Assembly (NCBI RefSeq): GCF_900100305.1
Contig: NZ_FNEY01000024.1
Coordinates: 1 to 64,000, forward strand
DNA: 64,000 nt
Direction of reading: 5' to 3'
Source of the DNA: Paracidovorax citrulli
GTDB taxonomy: Bacteria > Pseudomonadota > Gammaproteobacteria > Burkholderiales > Burkholderiaceae_C
Shown: positions 43,220-52,196 of the stretch, piece by piece
Layout of the letters: each line of letters begins with the position of its first letter
Position numbering within the stretch: position 1 is the first letter of the stretch
Made by a program: the position numbers and the translations under genes
The notes under the pieces: generated by a model
What the model saw: only the letters and a program-made list of their open reading frames with translations
Database searches by the model: none
Told to the model about the DNA's origin: nothing

Positions 43220-44905
43220 ATGAACGACCGTCCGTGGCTTGCCGCGTACCCCGAAGGGGTGCCGGCCGACATCGACCCGACGCAGTACCCGTCGCTCGTC
43301 GCCCTGATGGAGGAGGCCTTCCGGCAGCACGCGGACCGCACGGCCTACAGTTTCATGGGCAAGGACATCCGCTTTGCCGACACCGAAGTGCAGAGCCGCC
43401 ACCTGGCCGCCTACCTGCAGGGCCTGGGCCTCGTCCGCGGCGACCGCGTGGCGGTCATGATGCCCAACGTGCCCCAGTACCCGGTCGCCGTCGCCGCCAT
43501 CCTGCGGGCGGGTTTCGTGGTGGTCAACGTGAACCCGCTCTACACGCCGCGCGAACTGGAGCACCAGCTCAAGGACTCGGGTGCGCGGGCGATCATCATC
43601 ATCGAGAACTTCGCCGCGACGCTGCAGGCCTGCATCGCCGCCACGCAGGTCCGGCACGTGGTGCTGTGCGCCATGGGCGACCAGCTGGGCCTGCTCAAGG
43701 GCATGCTCGTGAACTACGTGGTGCGCAAGGTCAAGAAGATGGTGCCGCCCTTCTCGCTGCAGGGGGCCGTGCGGTTCAACGACGCGCTGGCGCGCGGCGC
43801 GCGGGCCAGCCTGGCCAAGCCCGACCTGCGGCCCGACGACGTCGCGCTGCTGCAGTACACGGGCGGCACCACCGGGGTGTCGAAGGGCGCCGTGCTGCTG
43901 CACCGCAACCTCATCGCCAACGTGCTGCAGTCGGAGGCCTGGAACGAGCCCGCGATGCGCAAGATCCCGGAGGGCGTCCAGCCCGCGAGCGTGTGCGCGC
44001 TGCCGCTCTACCATATCTTCGCGTTCACCGCGAACATGATGCTGGCCATGCGCACCGGCGCCAAGACCATCCTGATCCCCAACCCGCGCGACCTCGCCGC
44101 GGTGCTCAAGGAACTCTCCAAGCACACCTTCCACAGCTTTCCGGCCGTGAACACGCTCTTCAACGGCCTGGCCAACCATCCGGACTTCAACACGGTGGAC
44201 TGGAAGAATCTCAAGGTGTCCGTCGGCGGCGGCATGGCCGTGCAGAGCGCGGTGGCGCGCCTGTGGCTCGAGAAGACCGGCTGCCCCATCTGCGAGGGCT
44301 ACGGCCTGTCGGAGACCAGCCCCTCGGCGAGCTGCAATCCCGTCACCACGAAGGAATACACCGGCACCATCGGCGTGCCCCTGCCCAGCACGCGCATGAA
44401 GCTCATCGACGACGAAGGCCGCACGGTGACCGAACCCGGCCGCACCGGCGAGATCGTCATCCACGGCCCGCAGGTCATGGCCGGCTACTGGCAGCGCCCC
44501 GACGAGACGGCCAAGGTCATGACCGAGGACGGCTACTTCAAGACCGGCGACATCGGCACCATGGACGAGCGCGGCTTCTTCAAGATCGTGGACCGCAAGA
44601 AGGACATGGTGCTGGTCAGCGGCTTCAACGTCTACCCGAACGAAGTGGAAGACGTGGTGGCCACGCTGCCGGGCGTGATGGAGTGCGCCGTGGTGGGCGT
44701 GCCCGACGAGAAGACCGGCGAGGCCGTGAAGCTGGTCATCGTCAAGAAGAACCAGGAATTGACCGAAGCGCAGGTGCGCGAGTTCTGCAAGTCCAACCTC
44801 ACCGGCTACAAGCAGCCGCGCGTGATCGAGTTCCGCGAATCACTGCCCAAGACACCCGTGGGCAAGATCCTGCGCCGCGAGCTGCGCGACAGCAAGAAGT
44901 CCTGA
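43220..44905 (+). CDS. fadD: Long-chain fatty-acid-CoA ligase
   Basis: A 561-residue AMP-forming acyl-CoA synthetase activating fatty acids at the inner membrane. Signature segments: the AMP-binding P loop YTGGTTGVSKGAVLLH, EGYGLSETSPSASCNP, TGEIVIHGPQVMAGYW, DGYFKTGDIGTMDERGFFKIVDRKKDMVLVSGFNVYPNEVE (the FACS motif) and the C-terminal catalytic Lys in PKTPVGKILRRELR. Typical FadD length. A strong terminator follows immediately. Confidence 0.95.
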   Translation: MNDRPWLAAYPEGVPADIDPTQYPSLVALMEEAFRQHADRTAYSFMGKDIRFADTEVQSRHLAAYLQGLGLVRGDRVAVMMPNVPQYPVAVAAILRAGFVVVNVNPLYTPRELEHQLKDSGARAIIIIENFAATLQACIAATQVRHVVLCAMGDQLGLLKGMLVNYVVRKVKKMVPPFSLQGAVRFNDALARGARASLAKPDLRPDDVALLQYTGGTTGVSKGAVLLHRNLIANVLQSEAWNEPAMRKIPEGVQPASVCALPLYHIFAFTANMMLAMRTGAKTILIPNPRDLAAVLKELSKHTFHSFPAVNTLFNGLANHPDFNTVDWKNLKVSVGGGMAVQSAVARLWLEKTGCPICEGYGLSETSPSASCNPVTTKEYTGTIGVPLPSTRMKLIDDEGRTVTEPGRTGEIVIHGPQVMAGYWQRPDETAKVMTEDGYFKTGDIGTMDERGFFKIVDRKKDMVLVSGFNVYPNEVEDVVATLPGVMECAVVGVPDEKTGEAVKLVIVKKNQELTEAQVREFCKSNLTGYKQPRVIEFRESLPKTPVGKILRRELRDSKKS

Positions 44906-44923
44906 ACGGGACTTCGCCCGGCG

Positions 44924-44953
44924 GCCGGCGGCGCGATGCCGCCGGCTTTTTTT
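44924..44953 (+). terminator. Rho-independent terminator of fadD
   Basis: A perfect 9-bp stem (GCCGGCGGC / GCCGCCGGC) with loop GCGAT is followed directly by seven T. It starts 18 bases after the fadD stop. Confidence 0.92.
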
Positions 44954-44993
44954 ATCGCTGTGTCTTTCGTCGCCGGCAACGGCGTTGCCCTCC

Positions 44994-45755
44994 ATGCTCC
45001 GAACCGCCATCCTGAGCGCCCTGCCCGAAGAACAGGCGGGTCTGTCCTCCGCCCTGCTATCGGGCGAACGCATCGTGCACGCCGGCAGGACGTTCTTCTG
45101 CGGCACGCTGGAGGGGCAGGACGTGGTGCTGGCCCTGTCGGGCATCGGCAAGGTGGCGGCGGCGACTACCGCCACGGCGCTCATCGAGCGCTTCGGCGCC
45201 GCGCGCATCGTGTTCACCGGCGTGGCGGGCGGCCTGGGTGACGGCGTGCGGGTGGGAGACGTGGTGGTCGCGCACGATTACCTGCAGCACGACATGGACG
45301 CGTCGCCGCTGTTTCCGCGCTGGGAGCTGCCCGGCTACGGCCGCGCGCGGCTGGCGTGCGATCCCCCATTGGCCGCCATGCTCTCGGCCGCGGTGGACGG
45401 CTGCCTGCAGGATCCGGACCTTGGCACGCCGGCCGGCGGCGTGGACGGCCCCGCGCGCGCACCCCGCCGCCACGCCGGCCTCGTCGCCAGCGGCGACCTG
45501 TTCGTCTCCACCGCGGCCGGTGCCAAAGCGCTGTGCGACGCACTGCGCGCCGCGGACCACGACGTGCTGGCCGTCGAGATGGAAGGCGCCGCGGTCGCCC
45601 AGGTCTGCGCGGACTATGGCATCCCCTTCGGCGCCGTGCGAACGATCTCCGACCGCGCCGACGACACGGCGCACGTGGATTTCGCCCGCTTCGTGGAGGC
45701 CGTGGCCGCCCGCTATGCGGACGGCATCATCCGCCGCTTGCTGCAAATGCTTTAA
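44994..45755 (+). CDS. mtnN: 5'-methylthioadenosine/S-adenosylhomocysteine nucleosidase
   Basis: A 253-residue purine nucleosidase hydrolysing methylthioadenosine and S-adenosylhomocysteine, by-products of polyamine synthesis and methylation. Motifs: ILSALPEEQAGL at the start, GIGKVAAATTATALIERF, FTGVAGGL, VEMEGAAVAQVC with the catalytic Glu region, and ISDRADD with the catalytic Asp. An insert of about 20 residues (DLGTPAGGVDGPARAPRR) makes it longer than the Escherichia coli enzyme (232). It complements speD (33 kb), though the genes are not adjacent. Confidence 0.92.
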   Translation: MLRTAILSALPEEQAGLSSALLSGERIVHAGRTFFCGTLEGQDVVLALSGIGKVAAATTATALIERFGAARIVFTGVAGGLGDGVRVGDVVVAHDYLQHDMDASPLFPRWELPGYGRARLACDPPLAAMLSAAVDGCLQDPDLGTPAGGVDGPARAPRRHAGLVASGDLFVSTAAGAKALCDALRAADHDVLAVEMEGAAVAQVCADYGIPFGAVRTISDRADDTAHVDFARFVEAVAARYADGIIRRLLQML

Positions 45756-45918
45756 ACCAGGAGAGCTGCCGATCCACAGCGTGATGCGACAGCCTCCGAT
45801 GCTTCCCCGTGCCACGCAGGAGGCGCGGCCCAGGCCGGCATACGCCGCGCCACCGGCTCCGCCGCGCCACCGGCGTCGTTCCTCCAGGGGGGAGCGCGCG
45901 CAGCGCCTCAGCGGGGAT

Positions 45919-46905
45919 TCACTTCAACCATCCGCGCTTACGGAAATACCACATGGGTCCCACCGCGCTCGCCACCATCAGCGCGATGCCGTAGGCGTAG
46001 CCGTAGGTCCACTGCAATTCCGGCATGTACTGGAAGTTCATCCCGTACACGCTCGCGATGAGCGTGGGCGGCAGCAGCGCCACGCTCGCCACCGAGAAGA
46101 TCTTGATGATCTTGTTCTGGTTGATGTTGATGAAGCCGACCGTGGCATCCATCAGGAAGTTGATCTTGTCGAACAGGAACGCCGTGTGGTTGTCCAGCGA
46201 CTCGATGTCGCGCAGGATCTGCCGCGCGTCCTCGAACTGCTCGGCGTTCAGCATCTTGCTGCGCATCATGAAGCTCACGGCGCGGCGCGTGTCCATCACG
46301 TTGCGGCGGATGCGGCCGTTCAGGTCCTCCTGGCGCGCGATGGCGGCCAGCACCTCGCCGGCGCGGGCGTCCGTCACGTCGCCCGCCAGCACCTGGGTGC
46401 TCACTTCCTTCAGTTCGTCATAGATGCCCTCGAGCGTGTCGGCGGAGTATTCCGCGTCCAGGTCGAAGAGCTTGAGCAGCACTTCCTTGGCGTCCTCGAT
46501 CAGGCCGGGCGCCCGGCGCGCGCGCATGCGCAGCAGCCGGAAGACGGGCAGGTCCTCGTCATGGATGGAGAACAGCACGCCCTTGCTCTTGAGCGTGTCG
46601 TTGACCAGGTTGAGGATGAACGCCACGCGCACCGAGCGGGGGTTGTCCTCGTCGTCGATCAGGAAGTCGCTGCGGATATGCAGCTCGCCGTTGTCTTCCT
46701 CGTAGAAGCGGGCGGATTCCTCGATGTCCTCGTCCATCGCGTCCGCGGGGATCTGCAGGCCGTAGTGCTGCTTGATCCAGCGCTTCTCTTCGAGCGTGGG
46801 CGATTCCAGGTCCACCCAGATCGGCTGGAAGCGGGCGAGGTCTTCCAGGGATTCGATCTCTTCCTGGACGAGGCGGCCGTTGGCGAGCGTGAAAATGTTG
46901 AGCAT
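45919..46905 (-). CDS. corA: CorA-family magnesium/cobalt transporter
   Basis: A 328-residue pentameric inner-membrane channel for Mg2+ and Co2+. A long acidic, helical cytosolic domain is followed by two C-terminal helices with the selectivity signature YGMNF between them (LIASVYGMNFQYMPEL) and a basic end (YFRKRGWLK). Length and layout are normal. The 219-bp upstream region contains an inverted repeat that could fold in the leader (46965-47009). Confidence 0.95.
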   Translation of the reverse strand: MLNIFTLANGRLVQEEIESLEDLARFQPIWVDLESPTLEEKRWIKQHYGLQIPADAMDEDIEESARFYEEDNGELHIRSDFLIDDEDNPRSVRVAFILNLVNDTLKSKGVLFSIHDEDLPVFRLLRMRARRAPGLIEDAKEVLLKLFDLDAEYSADTLEGIYDELKEVSTQVLAGDVTDARAGEVLAAIARQEDLNGRIRRNVMDTRRAVSFMMRSKMLNAEQFEDARQILRDIESLDNHTAFLFDKINFLMDATVGFININQNKIIKIFSVASVALLPPTLIASVYGMNFQYMPELQWTYGYAYGIALMVASAVGPMWYFRKRGWLK

Positions 46906-46964
46906 GGGCTCGTTCCCGGTGGGTTGGCGCGGCGGCGCCGTTGGCGAAGGGATGACGCAAGGGT

Positions 46965-47009
46965 GCTTTCAACCCCCCGAAAGCCCTGGGCATGCCGGGA
47001 GTTGAAAGC
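46965..47009 (-). promoter_or_regulatory. Structured leader of corA (inverted repeat)
   Basis: GCTTTCAAC and GTTGAAAGC form perfect 9-bp arms at 46965-46973 and 47001-47009, with smaller self-complementary parts between. The arms would lie in the corA mRNA leader, about 60-100 bases before the start codon, if transcription begins upstream. No known magnesium riboswitch class is recognised. Confidence 0.4.
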
Positions 47010-47044
47010 TACCGACTAGGGTAGGTTTCCACGGAGCTTTCTCC

Positions 47045-47077
47045 AAAAAAGCAAGCCGCGAATTATCGCATCGCGGC
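47045..47077 (-). terminator. Rho-independent terminator of the tsaB-rimI-UDG operon
   Basis: On the minus strand a 7-bp stem (GCCGCGA / TCGCGGC) with a nine-base loop is followed by TTGCTTTTTT. It lies 48 bases after the stop of the UDG-like gene and upstream of corA on the same strand. Confidence 0.7.
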
Positions 47078-47124
47078 AGAGCGGCTGTGTGACGGCCGCG
47101 TGTCATGCCGGGGCCAGCGAGCGG

Positions 47125-47925
47125 TCATCCGGGTGGCGGCGCCGAAGCCGCGCGCACCCTGGCGAGCGCCCGGCACAGGTCGGCCCAGGCCGCGGCCTTG
47201 GCTTCGGGCGCGCGCAGCAGATAGGCCGGGTCGTAGGTGACGACCGCGGGCGTGCCGTCCGGCAACTGGTGCGCCGTGGCGCGCAGCCGGCCGAGCGGCT
47301 CGCGGCTGCCCAGAACGGCCCGGGCGGCCGGCAGGCCCAGCACCAGCACCATCGCCGGCCGCAGCGTGGCGATGGCGGCCTGCAGCGATCCTGCGGTGTC
47401 CTCCTCGCCCTCTGCTGCCCCGGGGGCGGCCCGCTCCACGGCGGAAAAATGCGCGCGCGGATGGCGGTGCAGGCGCATCGCGCGCAGCATGTTGTCCAGC
47501 AGCTTGCCGGTATCCCCGGACAGCGGCGCCCCGGGCGACGGGCTTTCGCCGACCACGAGCCAGCCGCTGCCGAGCTCGGCGGGCGCGGCGGCGGGGTCCG
47601 CCTGCGGATAGAGGGGCAGCGGCGCATGGAGTCGCAGCAACGGCCCGGTGGCCTCCGGCGTGCGCGCTCCGGCGGCGGGCGCTGCTGGGGGAGGCTGCAC
47701 GGGGGCCGCGGGCCGCGGCGTGGCCGGCGCGGGCGCCTGCCGCACGCCGGTGCCCCCGGCGGGAGGCGGGGCGTGGACGGCGGCGGCACGGACGGGTACG
47801 GCCGGCTGCGTGGCCGGTGCCGGGGCTGCCTGCGCCTCGGCCGGTGCCACGGGGGTGGGTGCCCATACGGTGATGCCCATTTCGGCCAGCATGGCGCGCT
47901 GGCGGGCGTCGAGGTCGAGGCTCAT
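47125..47925 (-). CDS. Uracil-DNA-glycosylase-like protein with altered motifs
   Basis: A 266-residue protein: a DUF-like start (LDLDARQRAMLAEMGITVW), a Pro/Ala-rich linker of about 90 residues, then a UDG-superfamily domain. The first motif reads VVGESPSPGAPLSGDTGKLLDNML in place of GEAPG...PFVGxxGxLLD. The C-terminal motif reads TYDPAYLLR where family 4 enzymes have HPSYLLR or HPAYLLR, so the usual catalytic His is Asp. It may be inactive, or act on different damage. Third gene of an operon with tsaB and rimI; the ATG overlaps the rimI stop. Confidence 0.75.
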   Translation of the reverse strand: MSLDLDARQRAMLAEMGITVWAPTPVAPAEAQAAPAPATQPAVPVRAAAVHAPPPAGGTGVRQAPAPATPRPAAPVQPPPAAPAAGARTPEATGPLLRLHAPLPLYPQADPAAAPAELGSGWLVVGESPSPGAPLSGDTGKLLDNMLRAMRLHRHPRAHFSAVERAAPGAAEGEEDTAGSLQAAIATLRPAMVLVLGLPAARAVLGSREPLGRLRATAHQLPDGTPAVVTYDPAYLLRAPEAKAAAWADLCRALARVRAASAPPPG

Positions 47926-48395
47926 AGGGGGCGGCTCATCACGATGGCATCTTCTCGGCCCCCGTCCGCCGCGGGGTAGTAGCGCTTGCGTTCCCCCACG
48001 GTGCGGAAGCCGTGGGCCAGGTAAATGTCGCGGGCGCGCTGGTTGCTCACGCGCACTTCCAGCCAGAGCCACTGCGCCCGCTGGCCACGTGCCCAGAGCA
48101 CGAGCGCGTCGAGCAGCACGCGCGCCCAGCCCTGGCGCTGGTGGGCGGGCGCGACGGTGAGATTGAGCAGGTGGACTTCGTCCACGCCGCGCATGGCCAC
48201 GAAGTAGCCGATCAGCTCCCCGTTGCCGGCCACCAGCAGCGGCGCTTCGTAGCCCGCGGCCAGCGCATCAGTGAAATTGCCGCGCGTCCAGGGATGCGAA
48301 TAGGCCTGCCGCTCGATCTCCAGCAATGCGTCCAGGCGTCCTGGCGTGAGCGGCTCGAAGCGGACTTCGTCCGGATGGGGGAAATGGACGCTCAT
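47922..48395 (-). CDS. rimI: Ribosomal protein S18-alanine N-acetyltransferase
   Basis: A 157-residue GNAT acetyltransferase that modifies the N-terminus of ribosomal protein S18. Acetyl-CoA binding motif: VAPAHQRQGWARVLLDALVLWA (Q/R-x-x-G-x-G/A type, here RQGWA). Also IERQAYSHPWTRGNFTDALAAGY, LEVRVSNQRARDIYLAHGFRTVGERKRYYP and the end DAIVMSRPL, all RimI-like. It is coupled to tsaB upstream and the UDG-like gene downstream by 4-bp overlaps, the usual tsaB-rimI arrangement. Confidence 0.93.
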   Translation of the reverse strand: MSVHFPHPDEVRFEPLTPGRLDALLEIERQAYSHPWTRGNFTDALAAGYEAPLLVAGNGELIGYFVAMRGVDEVHLLNLTVAPAHQRQGWARVLLDALVLWARGQRAQWLWLEVRVSNQRARDIYLAHGFRTVGERKRYYPAADGGREDAIVMSRPL

Positions 48396-49174
48396 GGCTG
48401 CGGGGACGCGCCAGCGCCCGTGGCGCTGGATGGGTTGCCGGCAATGGATGCCGCCTCGCGGGCGGCAGCCCGCTCGGCCGTGGTCTGCGCCACCTTGTCG
48501 CGGACGTAGCGCGGTAGCGCGCCCTCAGCCGGCACCGCCTGGCCGGCGGCCAGCAGCGCGGGCGCCAGGCGCAGCAGCGCCGCGGCCGTGGGCAATGCGG
48601 CCACGTGCGCCGCGGCGGGTGCGCCGGGCGCGAGGCGCTCCCCGTAGGCGGCGCGGGCATTGCCGGCCACGGCATGGCCTTCCGGCACCTGGACGGCTTC
48701 AGGTGCGCAGAGTCCGAAGGTGTCGCCGTCCGCTGCCTGCCATCCTCCTTCGGCATGCCATGCATAGCGTGCCGCATAGACCTCGTCCATCCGCGCGTCG
48801 AGCACCGCCACCACCTGCGTGCAGCCGTGGGCGGCGCGGGCCTCCTCGGCGACCGCGAGCAGGGTGTCCACCGGCAGCACGGGCACGCCCGCGCCGCCCC
48901 GGGCGCCGAATGCCAGGCCCTGGGCCACGGCGCAGGCCGTGCGCAATCCGGTGAAGGAACCGGGCCCGCGGCCAAAAACGATGGCGTCCAGCGTATCGAA
49001 CGACAGCCCGGCCTCCGACAACAGCTCCCGGATCGCCGGCAGCAGTCCGGCCGACGCATGGGCCCCGCCGGGGGCGCTGCGCTGCCAGAGGCACGCCGGT
49101 CCGCCGTCCGCCGCCGGCCGCTGGACGGCGATGGACAGGGTGTCGGTGCTGGTGTCGAAGGCGAGCAGGTGCAT
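48392..49174 (-). CDS. tsaB: tRNA threonylcarbamoyladenosine biosynthesis protein TsaB
   Basis: A 260-residue partner of TsaD in making t6A37 on tRNA. The start LLAFDTSTDTLSIAVQR and the block LDAIVFGRGPGSFTGLRTACAVAQGLAFG are diagnostic, followed by DARMDEVYAARY. The C-terminus is longer than in Escherichia coli and Ala-rich. First gene of the tsaB-rimI-UDG operon; it diverges from dacB. The tsaC gene of the same pathway is at 54035-55045. Confidence 0.93.
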   Translation of the reverse strand: MHLLAFDTSTDTLSIAVQRPAADGGPACLWQRSAPGGAHASAGLLPAIRELLSEAGLSFDTLDAIVFGRGPGSFTGLRTACAVAQGLAFGARGGAGVPVLPVDTLLAVAEEARAAHGCTQVVAVLDARMDEVYAARYAWHAEGGWQAADGDTFGLCAPEAVQVPEGHAVAGNARAAYGERLAPGAPAAAHVAALPTAAALLRLAPALLAAGQAVPAEGALPRYVRDKVAQTTAERAAAREAASIAGNPSSATGAGASPQP

Positions 49175-49295
49175 GGTGGGATGGGGGCTGCGGACCCGCG
49201 GCCGCGGTGCAGGTCGGGTGGGGCGTGCAAGAGGGGGATTATCCGCGCTGCGCTCCGGGCGGGGTGCGTCAGGGGGATCGCTAGACTCCCGGGCC

Positions 49296-50834
49296 ATGCC
49301 CGCACAGACCCTTTCTCCGTCCCGCCGACCCTCCTTCGCTCCCTGGGGCCGCCTGCTGGCCCTGGGGGCCTGCATGGCCTGCGGGGGCCTTTTCGCGCCC
49401 CTGGCGCTCGCCCAGCCGCAGAAAGCCCTCCCGGCCGCCGCCGGACGCCCCGCAGCGGTGGTCCGCACGGCCGATACCGCCCTGCCGGCCGCGGTGGAGG
49501 CTGCCCTGCAGCGCGCCAAGGTGCCCTCCGATGCCGTCGCTTTCGTGGTGGCCGATGCCGACGGCCGCCAGCCGCCACGCCTGTCCTGGCGCGCGCAGGA
49601 GCCCATGAATCCGGCATCGGTGATGAAGCTCGTCACCACCTACGCCGCGCTGGAACTGCTGGGGCCGGCCTATACCTGGGACACCCCCGTCTATCTCGAC
49701 GCCAGGCCGCAGGGCGGCAGCCTGCGCGGCAATGTGTACATCAAGGGCGTGGGCGACCCGCAGCTGGTGATGGAGCGGCTCTGGCTGATGCTGCGGCGTC
49801 TGCAGGCACAGGGCGTGCAGGTCATCGTCGGCGACATCGTGCTCGATCGCTCCGCCTTCGACCTGCCGTCCCACGACGCCGGGCTGTTCGACGGCGAGCC
49901 GCTGCGCCCCTACAACGCCGCGCCGGACGCGCTGCTGGTCAATTTCAAATCGGTCACGCTGACCTTCGTGCCCGACGTGGCGGCCGGCTTGGCGCGCGTG
50001 GCGGCCGAGCCGCCGATGGCCGGGGCGCCATGGCCGTCCACGGTGCCGCTCGCGGCGCCGGGCTCGGAATGCGGCGACTGGCGCGCGGCGCTGCGGCCCG
50101 AGGCGGCGGCAGGCGGTGCCGTGGGCGGCGTCGCCTTCCAGGGCGTGTTCCCTGCGGCCTGCGGCGAGCGCGTCTGGTCCGTCGCGCCGCCCGATCCGCA
50201 GGGCTTCGCGGCCCGCGCCGTGGAGGGCATGTGGCGCGAACTGGGTGGCAAGCTCACCGGCAGCGTGCGGGAGGGGCGGGTGCCCGCGGGGCTCGCGCCA
50301 TCGTTCACGGTGTCGTCCCCGCCCCTGGCCGAAACGGTGCGCGCCATCAACAAATACAGCAACAACGTGATGACGCAGCAGCTCTTCCTGACCATCGCGC
50401 TGCAGAAGAACGGCACGGCCACCTTCGACGGCGCGCGCAATGCCGTGGCCCAGTGGTGGCGCCAGCGCGTGCCGGCGGCCGAGGCGCCCGTGCTGGACAA
50501 CGGCGCGGGCCTGAGCCGCGAGGCACGCGTGAGCGCTGCGTCGCTCGCGCGCATGCTGCAGGCCGCCTGGGCCTCTCCCGTCATGCCGGAACTGCTCTCG
50601 TCCCTGCCCATCGCTGGAACCGACGGCACCCTGCGCCGTTCCGCGATGGGGCGCGCCGCGCGTGCCGCGCATCTCAAGACCGGCACGCTGCGCGACGTGT
50701 CCGCGCTCGCCGGCATCGTGCACGCAGCGGGAGGGCGCCGCTACGTGGTCGTGGCGCTGGCCAACCACCCCAACGCCGCGGCGGCCCGCCCGGCCATGGA
50801 GGCCCTGGTGGACTGGGCCGCGTCGGAGCGCTGA
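49296..50834 (+). CDS. dacB: D-alanyl-D-alanine carboxypeptidase/endopeptidase (PBP4 type)
   Basis: A 512-residue periplasmic enzyme trimming peptidoglycan peptides and crosslinks. A signal peptide ends at LALAQ. Penicillin-binding motifs: SVMK (in NPASVMKLVTTYAALELL), SNN (in INKYSNNVMTQQLF) and KTG (in HLKTGTLRDVSALAG). A large insert domain between the first two motifs, typical of class C PBPs, is present. CTAGACT at 49281-49287 may be the -10 box. Confidence 0.93.
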   Translation: MPAQTLSPSRRPSFAPWGRLLALGACMACGGLFAPLALAQPQKALPAAAGRPAAVVRTADTALPAAVEAALQRAKVPSDAVAFVVADADGRQPPRLSWRAQEPMNPASVMKLVTTYAALELLGPAYTWDTPVYLDARPQGGSLRGNVYIKGVGDPQLVMERLWLMLRRLQAQGVQVIVGDIVLDRSAFDLPSHDAGLFDGEPLRPYNAAPDALLVNFKSVTLTFVPDVAAGLARVAAEPPMAGAPWPSTVPLAAPGSECGDWRAALRPEAAAGGAVGGVAFQGVFPAACGERVWSVAPPDPQGFAARAVEGMWRELGGKLTGSVREGRVPAGLAPSFTVSSPPLAETVRAINKYSNNVMTQQLFLTIALQKNGTATFDGARNAVAQWWRQRVPAAEAPVLDNGAGLSREARVSAASLARMLQAAWASPVMPELLSSLPIAGTDGTLRRSAMGRAARAAHLKTGTLRDVSALAGIVHAAGGRRYVVVALANHPNAAAARPAMEALVDWAASER

Positions 50835-50989
50835 GGCCAGGGCACGATACGCGCACGCCACGGCAGGTATGCGAGTCTTGCGCTGGAGTTGACCGCGCGA
50901 CTTATCTTCCAGACCGGGCGGGCGTGGTATCGGTAATTCCCCTGCCCTGGGTGGAATGTGTGCAGGATTACGATGGGTTCCGATAAAGC

Positions 50990-51007
50990 GCACGATCGTG
51001 CTTTTTT
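50990..51007 (+). terminator. Small terminator-like hairpin before the first SGNH gene
   Basis: GCACGATCGTGC is a perfect palindrome followed by six T. The stem is short (4-5 bp), so it is weak. It lies about 155 bases after the dacB stop and only 17 bases before the GTG start of the next gene, so it could end the dacB transcript or attenuate the next one. Confidence 0.4.
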
Positions 51008-51024
51008 AACCAGACGGAGCAAAC

Positions 51025-52176
51025 GTGATCTCTAAAACCATCTACAACAGAGCGTCCTGGTCCGTGGTGGCCGCCGCCTGCATGCTTGCGGCCTGCGGCG
51101 GTGGCGGTTCCGACACCGCACCGGCGGCGCGGGTGACTTCCGTGAAGGTCATGGGCGACAGCCTGGCCGACAGCGGCACCTTCGGCCTCAAGTTCACCGT
51201 GCAGGGCACGGCAGCCACGGGCGCGGGGTCCACGCAGATCTGGCCGGAACGCGTCGCGGCCAATTACAGCCAGACGCTGTGCGCCCACTACCTCTTCAAC
51301 GGCGCCTCGTTCACCGTCAACCCCGCGTGCACCAACTACGCGGTGGGAGGCGGCCGCATCAACAATCCCACGGCACCGAATGCGCCCGCGTCGATCACCC
51401 AGCAGATCAAGGATGCCGGCTCGGCCGGGTTCTCCGACGGCGATCTCGTCCTGATCGATGGCGGCGGCAACGATGCCGCGGACATCATCGGCGCCTACCT
51501 GCGGGTGCCCCGCGACGGGGGGGCAGCCTACCGCGCGCTGCTGCTCACGCAGCTCGACGCGGCCACCGTCGCCAATGCCTTCGCCGCAGGTGCGGCCGGG
51601 CTCGCTCAGGCGGGCGGCCTGTACATGCAGGCGCTGGCCACGCAGTTCGCCGGCACCATCCGCTCCAACGTCCTGGAAAAGGGCGCCAAGCGGGTCGCCG
51701 TGCTCAATGCGCCCGGCGTCACGCTCACGCCGCGCTTCCGCTTCGTGCTGGCCGGTGTCGCCGCCGCCAATGGCGCCGCGGCGGCCACCCAGGCCGCCGC
51801 CGTGTTCGACGGCTGGGTGCAGGCCTTCAATGCCCGCCTCGGCGCTTCGTTGAGCGGCGACAGCCGGGTGACGGTGGTCGATTTCTACAGCAACTTCAAG
51901 GACCAGGCCACCAACCCGGCGCAGTACCAGCTGACCAACGCGACCACGCCGGTCTGCCCCGCGACCGGCGTGGACAGCGATGGCCTGCCGACCTACAACT
52001 TCCCCACCTGCACGGCCGCCGCGCTGTCTGCCGCCACCCCGCCCGCAGGAGCCACCGGCGGCGCCGACTGGTGGAAGAGCTACGGCTTCGCCGACAGCTT
52101 CCATCCCACGCCCTATGGCCATCAGCTGATCGGCCAGCTGGTGGCACGTTCGCTGGCCCAGGCGGGCTGGCTCTGA
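51025..52176 (+). CDS. SGNH/GDSL-family hydrolase lipoprotein (active-site residues intact)
   Basis: A 383-residue exported esterase/lipase-type protein. Lipobox LAAC is at about residue 21, then a Gly-rich stretch. Block I is VMGDSLADSG with the nucleophile Ser, the oxyanion block is IDGGGNDAADI, and block V is DSFHPTPYGHQLIG with the catalytic Asp and His. The start is GTG 51025 after GGAGC. It is followed closely by an OmpW porin on the same strand; a related but altered SGNH gene faces it from the other side. The substrate is unknown; relatives include autotransported and secreted lipases. Confidence 0.85.
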   Translation: MISKTIYNRASWSVVAAACMLAACGGGGSDTAPAARVTSVKVMGDSLADSGTFGLKFTVQGTAATGAGSTQIWPERVAANYSQTLCAHYLFNGASFTVNPACTNYAVGGGRINNPTAPNAPASITQQIKDAGSAGFSDGDLVLIDGGGNDAADIIGAYLRVPRDGGAAYRALLLTQLDAATVANAFAAGAAGLAQAGGLYMQALATQFAGTIRSNVLEKGAKRVAVLNAPGVTLTPRFRFVLAGVAAANGAAAATQAAAVFDGWVQAFNARLGASLSGDSRVTVVDFYSNFKDQATNPAQYQLTNATTPVCPATGVDSDGLPTYNFPTCTAAALSAATPPAGATGGADWWKSYGFADSFHPTPYGHQLIGQLVARSLAQAGWL

Positions 52177-52196
52177 TGCGGATAGGAGTGTTCGCC

